DNA from: Cladorhizidae sp. MBARI D1340-BT2
Lineage: Eukaryota > Porifera > Demospongiae > Poecilosclerida > Cladorhizidae
Assembly (NCBI GenBank): GCA_028752905.1
Contig: JAQNBH010000015.1
Span: 898,937-962,936, forward strand
Direction: 5' to 3'
Length of the DNA stretch: 64,000 nt
In this document: in pieces, positions 39,001-51,000 of the stretch
Position numbering within the stretch: the stretch's first letter is position 1
Layout: each line of letters begins with the position of its first letter
Made by a program: the position numbers and the translations under genes
Notes under the pieces: generated by a model
Database searches by the model: none
What the model saw: only the letters and a program-made list of their open reading frames with translations
Told to the model about the DNA's origin: nothing

Positions 39001-42000
39001 GTAGTAATATCACACCTGAAGTGTGGATGAGGTCCACCTCTGATAATTATTAATAGAGCACATTCTAGCACATGTAGTAATATCACGCCTGAAGTGTGGA
39101 TGAGGTCCACCTCTGATAATTATTAATAGAGCACATTCTAGCACATGTAGTAATATCACACCTGAAGTGTGGATGAGGTCCACCTCTGATAATTATTAAT
39201 AGAGGACATTCTAGCACATGTAGTAATATCACACCTGAAGTGTGGATGAGGTCCACCTCTGATAATTATTAATAGAGCACATTCTAGCACATATAGTAAT
39301 ATCACACCTGAAGTGTGGATGAGGTCCACCTCTGATAATTATTATTAGAGTACATTCTAGCACATGTAGTAATATCACACCTGAAGTGTGGATGAGGTCC
39401 ACCTCTGATAATTATTAATAGAGCACATTCTAACACATGTATTAATATCACACCTGAAGTGTGGATGAGGTCCACCTCTGATAATTATTAATAGAGCACA
39501 TTCTAGCACATGTAGTAATATCACACCTGAAGTGTGGATGAGGTCCACCTCTGATAATTATTAATAGAGCACATTCTAGCACATGTAGTAAAATCACACC
39601 TGAAGTGTGGATGAGGTCCACCTCTGATAATTAATAGAGCACATTCTAGCACATGTAGTAATATCACACCTGAAGTGTGGATGAGGTCCACCTCTGATAA
39701 TTATTAATAGAGCACATTCTAGCACATGTAGTAATATCACACCTGAAGTGTGGATGAGGTCCACCTCTGATAATTATTATTAGAGTACATTCTAGCACAT
39801 GTAGTAATATCACACCTGAAGTGTGGATGAGGTCCACCTCTGATAATTATTAATAGAGCACATTCTAACACATGTATTAATATCACACCTGAAGTGTGGA
39901 TGAGGTCCACCTCTGATAATTATTAATAGAGCACATTCTAGCACATGTAGTAATATCACACCTGAAGTGTGGATGAGGTCCACCTCTGATAATTATTAAT
40001 AGAGCACATTCTAGCACATGTAGTAAAATCACACCTGAAGTGTGGATGAGGTCCACCTCTGATAATTAATAGAGCACATTCTAGCACATGTAGTAATATC
40101 ACACCTGAAGTGTGGATGAGGTCCACCTCTGATAATTATTAATAGAGCACATTCTAGCACATGTAGTAATATCACACCTGAAGTGTGGATGAGGTCCACC
40201 TCTGATAATTATTAATAGAGCACATTCTAGCACATATAGTAATATCACACCTGAAGTGTGGATGAGGTCCACCCCTGATAATTATTAATAGAGCACATTC
40301 TAGCACATATAGTAATATCACACCTGAAGTGTGGATGAGGTCCACCTCTGATAATGATTAATACATTCTAGCACATAATATAGTAATATCACACCTGAAG
40401 TGTAAATGAGATCCACCCCCGAGAGACAGTTGAAGAAGAGAGCAGCACATTGCAGGAAGGAGTACATGTGCTGGCGGACGCGGACACTCAGGTCATTAGG
40501 GTTAGGTGGGTTCGCACAGGACAGACTGCATCACATCGCAGCATGAAACATCACAACATAGTCTCAATAAGGGACTGACTATATTGGTGAAGAGGCACAT
40601 CATTGGCACATGGTATCATCTTACTTGGCGCATCTCCTGTACTTGATCCACAGCTGCTGCAGCTGCAGCCCACCACTGAGCTGCACGTGATCCACACCTT
40701 CACTGTCCTCGACAACTGCACAGTCAACATATATTCCATCACCTGGGTTCACACCTTACATTGCTACGCTCTCTGGCAGATTATATATACATCTAGCTAG
40801 AGTCACGCCAGTTAAACATCTGCCACTCCCTATAGTCTAGAGTCCATTTTTTGAAAACCTACTCAATAGCTTTAAAATTAGAGGAGTTATACTTTGTGTA
40901 TGCTAGTGTGCAAGTGGGAGGGGTCATCCAGGTGCGCCACAAAGAATATTATCAGTATGTAAACAAGTTACTATTCAAGAATACTTGTCTCCATAATGTG
41001 GTGTATTTGTTAGTTGTGTGTGTCTGTCTATTACGTCGTTCATTATCTGTTCGTCAATTATCGTCATCGTCATCCGTGTGTACATGCGCATGGACATGCC
41101 ACGTTGTTCTGAACATTCTAGATAGACAGTTGATGGCTAGTTCTGTATCTGGTGTGACACCTCACTCTCTGTTTTTACAATTCCCTCGGCGCTCTCCTTT
41201 TATGGATCTTCCTGTGGCATCGCCTCATGATAACTTTGCCCATCATGATAACTTGCCTTCAGTTCCATGTTGGCTACATGCCGGAGCCAGGGCCTTGCTG
41301 CGGCGGGCGGTACGCAATAAAAGATGAACCCCTTGTCGATCCAGTGGAGGTTCAGGAAGTTATCTCTCCACATGTAGTGCATGTATTACTTCCATCTGGT
41401 CTCTCCGAAACAGTCTCTTCTCGCCGTTTAGCTCCTTCTCCACAGGAGTCGGATCAAGACCTTTCAGTATCTGTTGATCATGTCTCTTCTCCAGGATCAG
41501 CAGAGATGTCAATCCCGGTGCCTACTGACATTCAAGCACTTTCATCATCCTTACTGTCACCCAGGTCTTCACCTGAAATATCTCCATCTTCAACACCCGA
41601 CCATACAGCTTCTCTGTATCGGGCAGGCTATGAGACAGTACACCCTCCCTCAGACAGGACTCGGTCAGGACGCATTATTCGAGCTCCATCGAGACTGGGA
41701 TTTGATGATTGATTGTTGAGGGGAGTATTTGTTAGTTGTGTGTGTCTGTCTATTACGTCGTTCATTATTATCTGTTCGTCAATTATCGTCATCCGTGTGG
41801 ACATGCGCATGGACATGCCACGTTGTTCTGAACATTCTAGATAGACATAGTTCTGTATCTCTCTCAATCTTCCTTTCTGTTCTTGATTCATAAGATGTGG
41901 CAAACTCGGTATGTTCCTATTCATGTCTTATTGATTGTTACTCATTGTGTTTTCATCATTGTGTTGTATTTGCATACAGTGTGAAATTTGTAGTAAAGTT

Positions 42001-45000
42001 GAATTCCTTATTGAACAAGAATTGCCAACACATAACTCTATTAGCTACTGCCTGGATGGATAGCTACAGAACTCTGTTAGCTGCTACTTGGATGGATAGC
42101 TGCAGAACTCTGTTAGCTGCTGGATGGATAGCTACAGAACTCTGTTAGCTGCTGGATGGATAGCTACAGAACTCTGTTAGCTGCTGGATGGATGGCTACA
42201 GAACTCTGTTAGCTGCTGGATGGATGGCTGCAGAACTCTGTTAGCTGCTGGATGGATGGCTGCAGAACTCTGTTAGCTGCTGGATGGATGGCTGCAGAAC
42301 TCTGTTAGCTGCTGGATGGATGGCTGCAGAACTCTGTTAGCTGCTGGATGGATGGCTGCAGAACTCTGTTAGCTGCTGGATGGATAGCTACAGAACTCTG
42401 TTAGCTGCTGGATGGATAGCTACAGAACTCTGTTAGCTGCTGGATGGATAGCTACAGAACTCTGCTAGCTACTGGATGGATGGCTGCAGAACTCTGTTAG
42501 CTGCTGGATGGATGGCTGCAGAACTCTGCTAGCTGCTGGATGAATAGCTGCAGAACTCTACTAGCTGCTGGATGGATAGCTACAGAACTCTGCTAGCTGC
42601 TGGATGGATGGCTGCAGAACTCTGTTAGCTGCTGGATGGATAGCTACAGAACTCTGTTAGCTGCTGGATGGATAGCTACAGAACTCTGTTAGCTGCTGGA
42701 TGGATGGCTGCAGAACTCTGTTAGCTGCTGGATGGATAGCTACAGAACTCTGTTAGCTGCTGGATGGATGGCTGCAGAACTCTGCTAGCTGCTGGATGGA
42801 TGGCTGCAGAACTCTGTTAGCTGCTGGATGGATAGCTACAGAACTCTGTTAGCTGCTGGATGGATAGCTACAGAACTCTGCTAGCTGCTGCTTGGATAGC
42901 TACAGAACTCTGCTAGCTGCTGCTTGGATAGCTACAGAACTCTGCTAGCTGCTGGATGGATAGGTGGATTCTTCCAACCAAGTGTACCAAAATACTTACA
43001 ATACAGTTGCAAATGTAATGTGTGTCCATGTAACCACTCCCCCCTAACATTCTATACAGTGAGAAACTTTTCTCATCCCTCCCAAACAACAACACAAGAG
43101 AGGCACAACACACCACACACCACTTGAGATGATATAGAACTGCCTAAGATTATAACACTGTCAGAAGCAACACACACACACACCACTTCAGATGATATAG
43201 AACTATTCACATGCGTAAACCAGTAGAGCCCACAACTGCTGCCTTGGCCATTTCACTGCGTAAACCAACAGAGTCCACAACTGCTGCCTTGGCCATTTCA
43301 CTAACACATTCTCCAGCAAAGCTCACACCCAGAATCAACGCTCTTAATTAAACATGACTGACTAGACTCGTCGTGTTCATCGGCTCTTGTTGAACAGGTG
43401 AGGAGGAACTGGAGCATGTGAGCTGCTGCCGTGAGTCTGATGAGGTGAGCGTCCGTCAGGCCCATCAGAGGCAGGATGGTGGGCTCTGACTCCAGGGGAG
43501 AGAACCTACGACTAGTTGAGACCGTCAGGAACAAGGTAGAGATGGAGAAATGAAGGTTGACCAACATCTGGAAGCAGTCCACCTCCAAGATGCAAGGCAA
43601 GGTTGGATCAGGGGGTCCGTTCAACAGGAAGGCTACAACAGCATGCAAACAACAGCACGCAAGCAACAACATCACGCAAGCAACAACATGCAAGCAACAA
43701 CATGCAAGCAACAACATGCAAGCAACAACATGCAAGCAACAACATGCAAGCAACAACATGCAAGCAACAACATGCAAGCAACAACATGCAAGCAACAACA
43801 TGCAAGCAACAACATGCAAGCAACAACATGCAAGCAACAACATGCAAGCAAGCAACAACATGCAAGCAACAAGAAGCAAGCAACAACATTCAAGCAACAT
43901 GCAAGCAACAAGCAAGCAATAACACTCAACAATGAGCCAGTCTCTGTACATAGTAGCTCACTGTTGGTGAGGTAGTGCAAGTGTTTGACTTGCTCCGAGA
44001 GGAGAGGGCGCACGATAGGCTCACTGCCCAGACGCACCAGAGACCGCACGCTGTTCAACTGACGTGAAGATAGAGTATCGGTAAGAAGTATAAACTTGTC
44101 CTGTCTCCGTGCGTTATATTCTACACAGCAACAACAAAATCTAGCACTTGAGCTCCACAGCATGTCTGGTGTATGCATGTGCATGCACGTGTATGTATGC
44201 ATGCATACCTAGAATAGCGATGGTGTGGGCACAGTTCCTCCACTGGGCCAGCCCAACTCTCTGATCAGTCATGTCACGAGCGATGCCATAGGTATTCTAC
44301 ACCCACACAGACACACCCACACACATGATCACACACCCCTCAAAGCAGTCCAGACAGCTGCTCACCATTAGGACAGTCTGGGAGAAATCACAGCCTTGCA
44401 TGTCCAGAAGAGGGTCTCCTCTGCAACAGATGAAAATAACTGAAACCAAAAGTTCGTTAAAAATCATGTCCACTGATTGGTTACGGTCTACATGGATAGT
44501 CAGCCCCGCCCTCCAATTGATAAGTCTGCCCCGCCTTCCAATTAAAAGATCCTTGTTCTAGGGTCTAGTTATTTTTAGGGTCTAGTTGTTTTTATTTTCT
44601 TATTGTCATCATTCGAGTAGCAGCAACGTCACAGCACATCTAGACGTTGGCTGCAGCAACGTCTAGAGGATGGCTGCAGCAACATTGAGAGGTTGGCTGC
44701 AGCAACGTCTAGAGGATGGCTGCAGCAACGTCTAGAGGATGGCTGCAGCAACGTTGAGAGGTTGGCTGCAGCAACATCTAGAGGATGGCTGCAGCAACGT
44801 TGAGAGGTTGGCTGCATCAACGTCTAGAGGATGGCTGCAGCAACGTCTAGAGGATGGCTGCAGCAACGTTGAGAGGTTGGCTGCAGCAACGTCTAGAGGA
44901 TGGCTGCAGCAACGTCTAGAGGATGGCTGCAGCAACGTCTAGAGGATGGCTGCAGCAACGTCGAGAGGTTGGCTGCAGCAACGTCGAGAGGTTGGCTGCA

Positions 45001-48000
45001 GCAACGTCGAGAGGTTGGCTGCAGCAACGTCGAGAGGTTGGCTGCAGCAATGTTGAGAGGTCCTTTCTACATTCTTTCTTGTTGCTCTACTCAGAGTTGG
45101 CCCATAGCATATCTTGTGTTGCTCTACTCAGAGTTGGCTCATAGCATATCTTGTTGCTCTACTCAGAGTTGGCTCATAGCATATCTTGTTGCTCTACACA
45201 GAGTTGGCTCATAGCATATCTTGTTGCTCTACACAGAGTTGTCATAGCATATCTTGTTGCTCTACACAGAGTTGGCTCATAGCATATCTTGTTGCTCTAC
45301 TCAGAGTTGGCTCAGAGCATATCTTGTTGCTCTACTCAGAGTTGGCCCATAGCATATCTTGTTGCTCTACACAGAGTTGGCTCATAGCATATCTTGTTGC
45401 TCTACACAGAGTTGGCCCATAGCATATCTTGCTGTTGCTCTACTCAGAGTTGGCTCATAGCATATCTTGTTGCTCTACACAGAGTTGGCCCATAGCATAT
45501 CTTGTTGCTCTACACAGAGTTGGCTCATAGCATATCTTGCTGTTGCTCTACTCAGAGTTGGCCCATAGCATATCTTGTTGCTCTACACAGAGTTGGCTCA
45601 TAGCATATCTTGTTGCTCTACACAGAGTTGGCTCATAGCATATCTTGTTGCTCTACACAGAGTTGGCTCATAGCATATCTTGTTGCTCTACACAGAGTTG
45701 GCTCATAGCTTGCTGATCAACATTAAGTTGTCTGAGTCCAGGGGGGGGGGTCAGTGACAGCCTCACTCAAGGACTTGGTGGCAATGATGGAGAACTCCAC
45801 AAACCACAGCAAAGAAGAATTAGGCTCTCAGCAAATCCACAAGTTGTCACTGCTCCTGCTTATAATGCAACACGTGAGCCAGCTAGGGCTCGGGCTAGGG
45901 CTAAGAGGTGGAAACACTGAACCACACTCAGCCTGACACCATCAGCCATTGTGGATCCCCCACCCCTGCAATTGAGAAGATAAATTGTGGACAGATATTG
46001 GGAAATTTGGCTTCCTTCTGGTACTCTATGATTGTCATGAACATACCCACCCTATCTGTGAGTGCTCACACACCCCCCCCCCCCACTCTGTGAGTGCTAC
46101 TGCCTGCCCCACCCACCCACCCACCCACCCACCCAGATATATACACTTCTCAAAGATTTCCATGGCACTTGAATCTCACCAAGGCAGTACAGCATCAACT
46201 CTACCTGACTGTCATCCTTCATCTATATGTTATATATAGCACACATCCTTAGTCATCTATGTTATATATAGCACACATCCTTAGTCATCCATATGTTATA
46301 TATAGCATATATCCTTAGTCATCTATGTTATATATAGCACACATCCTTAGTCATCTATATGTTATATATAGCACACATCCTTAGTCATCTATGTTATATA
46401 TAGCACACATCCTTAGTCATCTATGTTATATATAGCACACATCCTCAGTCATCTATATGTTATATATAGCACACATCCTTAGTCATCTATATGTTATATA
46501 TAGCACACATCCTTAGTCATCTATGTTATATATAGCACACATCATAGCACGCATACTTACTCAGAATCCTGCATCACAGTGGGCCTCTTGTATGCAGGGA
46601 AAATATCTTCTAACTTGTCTAGAAATGTCGGATCTACACTTGTGCCTGCAGTTACAAGGTATAGCACACACATCACAACAAACAGATCTACACCCATACA
46701 CAACGTACCAACACACAAAATCACACCCACACGACATAACCACACACCATACACACCTACAACATACCCATGTATGCATACTTACGTGCCTGCCACAGAG
46801 GCCGCCAGCACCTTGCTCAGAGCTGCGTGCATGCATGCATACTTACGTGCCTGCCACAGAGGCCACCAGCACCTTGCTCAGAGCTGCGTGCATGCACGCA
46901 TACTTACGTGCCTGCCACAGAGGCCACCAGCACCTTGCTCAGAGCTGCGTGCATGCATGTATACTTATGTGCCTGCCACAGAGGCCATGAGCTCCTTGCT
47001 CAGAGCTGTGTGCATGCATACATACTTACGTACCTGCCACAGAGTCGCCACTGGCCAGCTCCAGGGCCTGAGTGACCAAGCCTGTCCACTCCTGCATTGT
47101 CACTGCCCTGCAGGGCTGTGCTGGCAGTCCAGACACCGACAGCTGTCCCACTTGAGGCAGCAGAGGGAGCACTGAGTTGCCAAAGCACTGGCACAAAGGA
47201 CACAGAAACTCGCCTTTTGACCACAGCACCGACTGGCCTGGGAGAGGAAAGAAATGATCTCTTGAATGCTCCGCCCTCTTGTTCTCCAGAAACCTAATAG
47301 CAGCATGGAGCTTCAACGTCAAATGTTCACATCGGATAACTGGAGCTTACGTCAACCAGCATTCCTTATGCATGTGGTGGCCACACCCACTAGTGAACAC
47401 GCCCTGTCCAATAGCCGCCAACGACCTGATGAGATCCACTTGGGAGTAATCCAGGAGATTGTCTGCCGACAGATTCTCTCGACTCGCTCGACATAACATG
47501 GCAGTCCTCTGGACACAGGCTGTCTGCACGAAGACTTTTGGCTGCTTAGCAAAATTGGGAGTTTCTTCTTGGCAGAGAATGCAGGTAACGTGTAGAGGGG
47601 ATGGGGTGTGGTTGACCAGAGAATCCACACCCACTGCACACTCGTGCCGCACAACGTCTTCTCCACTAACCGATCTAACAGGCACACACTTCCATCACAA
47701 TAATGCAGACTAGAATATTCATTTCCATGACTTTTGTAAGGGCTAGGGGCAAGTCATCGGTGGAGTGGTGGGCAATCAACCACTCCTTATATAGTGTTTA
47801 CAGGTTGCAGAGGGTCCCTGCACTAGTCCTAGTCTTGTAGGGAGATATGAATGAGTAAAGCATCATACACCATCGGCATACGTGATACACCGAAACCTGA
47901 ATGCTGATGTAATATATAGTGGACATGAACTAGCTCATGCATGAGGTGTGCTGGCCTGAATGCTGATGTAATATATAGTGGATATGAACTAGCTCATGCA

Positions 48001-51000
48001 TGAGGTGTGCTGGCCTGAATGCTGATGTAATATATAGTGGATATGAACTAGCTCATGCATGAGGTGTGCTGGCCTGAATGCTGATGTAATATATAGTGGA
48101 TATGAACTAGCTCATGCATGAGGTGTGCTGGCCTGAATGCTGATGTAATATATAGTGGATATGAACTAGCTCATGCATGAGGTGTGCTGGCCTGAATGCT
48201 GATGTAATATATAGTGGATATGAACTAGCTCATGCATGAGGTGTGCTGGCCTGAATGCTGATGTAATATATAGTGGATATGAACTAGCTCATGCATGAGG
48301 TGTGCTGGCCTGAATGCTGATGTAATATATTATAGTGGATATGAACTAGCTCATGCATGAGGTGTGCTGGCCTGAATGCTGATGTAATATATAGTGGAAA
48401 TGAACTAGCTCATGCATGAGGTGTGCTGGCCTGAATGCTGATGTAATATATAGTGGATATGAACTAGCTCATGCATGAAGTGTGCTGGCCTGAATGCTTA
48501 TGTAATATATAGTGGATATGAACTAGCTCATGCACGAGGTGTGCTGGCCTGAATGCTGATGTAATATATAGTGGATATGAACTAGCTCATGCATGAGGTG
48601 TGCTGGCCTGAATGCTGATGTAATATATAGTGGATATGAACTAGCTCATGCATGAGGTGTGCTGGCCTGAATGCTAATGTAATATATAGTAGATATGAAC
48701 TAGCTCATGCATGAGGTGTGCTGGCCTGAATGCTGATGTAATATATAGTGGATATGAACTAGCTCATGCATGAGGTGTGCTGGCCTGAATGCTTATGTAA
48801 TATATAGCAGTGTTTGCATTTTACCCGGGTAAAACCTATTTAACCCAACCCAGTGGGTAAAACCTGTGTTTTAGGTATTTTGCCCAGGTTTTACCCCTAT
48901 TTTACCCGGGTTTTACCCAGCGATATAAAACACTTATTTGTAGCCCTGTCCCAGCCCTGTCCCAGAGCCACAAGTGTCTGGGTGGTGGTGGACACCAGGG
49001 CTATTTAAAAGGCAAGCAAATACCACAGGTCATCATTTACTGCTTACAGTTTAGTAAGTGTACTGCAATTACAAAAATGAGAAAGCCCAGAAACTCGTCT
49101 TCTGCCACAGGCTCCTGCGAGGACCTCAGGAGATTGACTATTAAATCTGTTTAACTTGCAGGACTTTAATCCCATGAATCTTGTTTAAATATTTAAATAA
49201 ATCATTAAATAAAAAATATATACTCTAGTAGACAACCTTGTCACTTGGTAAATAAATGCCGAGTGAAACACAGCTCCTGCTTTTGTCTAGTTCTTTACAG
49301 TTGCCATTTATTGAATGTCTTACTTCCTGATTACAGAGTTAATTTCTTATAATATCTTTACAGTTTATAATAAATCTATTGTGTCTATTATTTTATCCTG
49401 GGTTGTATCTATGTTTGAGTACACCCGGGTTACACCCAAGCCCTGGGTAAAACCTGCAGCAAACTCTGCTAGCCAGCCTCCCTCTAACTGCCGCGATGGG
49501 GCACTCGCTCATGCTTCACTAAGCTCCGCCTTGCTGGAGTCATACAGGACAAGTCGATTCATGGGGGGAGCAAACATGCCACCACATCTTGGATGTGCAC
49601 CAGGTCCCACTCTATCCATGGAAGTCCAACTCCGATTTTTAATCACTGCCAGCCTTCCTGTGCTTCTTTGAGCCACTAGGAACAGCTTCATATGTCTGGC
49701 TGGCTCGCAACATAGCACACCATGGATCTAGGAACAGCCTCATATGTCTGGCTGACCCGCAACATAGCACACCATGGATCTAAGACTGCTGTAAGGTTTT
49801 CACTAACCACATTAAGCATTCGGACTGGGCCAGGTCTCTCATTCATGCCATTGGACCAGGTCTCTCAGTCAGTCCATTCAGACTGTGGGCCAGGTCTCTC
49901 ATTCAGGCCATTGGACCAGGTCTCTCAGTCATGCCATTCAGACTGTGGACCAGGTCTCTCATTCATGCCATTGGACCAGTTCTCTCAGTCAGTCCATTCA
50001 GACTGTGGACCAGGTCTCTCATTCAGGCCATTGGACCAGTTCTCTCAGTCAGTCCATTCAGACTGTGGGCCAGGTCTCTCATTCATGCCATTGGACCAGG
50101 TCTCTCATTCATGCCATTGGACCAGGTCTCTCAGTCAGTCCATTCAGACTGTGGGCCAGGTCTCTCATTCAGGCCATTGGACCAGGTCTCTCATTCATGC
50201 CATTGGACCAGGTCTCTCATTCATGCCATTGGACCAGGTCTCTCATTCATGCCATTGGACCAGGTCTCTCAGTCAGTCCATTCAGACTGTGGGCCATGTC
50301 TCTCATTCAGGCCATTGGACCAGGTCTCTCATTCATGCCATTGGACCAGGTCTCTCAGTCAGTCCATTCAGACTGTGGGCCATGTCTCTCATTCAGGCCA
50401 TTGGACCAGGTCTCTCATTCATGCCATTGGACCAGGTCTCTCAGTCAGTCCATTCAGACTGTGGGCCATGTCTCTCATTCAGGCCATTGGACCAGGTCTC
50501 TCATTCATGCCATTGGACCAGGTCTCTCATTCAGGCCATTGGACCAGGTCTCTCAGTCAGGCCATTCAGACTGTGGGCCATGTCTCTCATTCAGGCCATT
50601 CAGACTGTGGGCCATGTCTCTCATTCAGGCCATTCAGACTGTGGGCCAGGTCTCTCATTCAGGCCATTGGACCAGGTAGGCCATTGGACCAGGTCTCTCA
50701 GTCAGGCCATTCAGACTGTGGGCCATGTCTCTCATTCAGGCCATTCAGACTGTGGGCCATGTCTCTCATTCAGGCCATTCAGACTGTGGGCCAGGTCTCT
50801 CATTCAGGCCATTGGACCAGGTCTCTCAGTCAGGCCATTCAGACTGTGGGCCATGTCTCTCATTCAGGCCATTCAGACTGTGGGCCATGTCTCTCATTCA
50901 GACCATTCAGACTGTGGACCAGGTCTCTCATTCAGGCCATTGGACCAGGTCTCTCAGTCAGTCCATTCAGACTGTGGGCCATGTCTCTCATTCAGGCCAT

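Noticed and set aside
40551..40742. 63-codon - strand open frame with Cys/Ser-rich product as an extra UBR exon
   Set aside because: No family similarity, and phases of exons 14 and 15 already agree without it.
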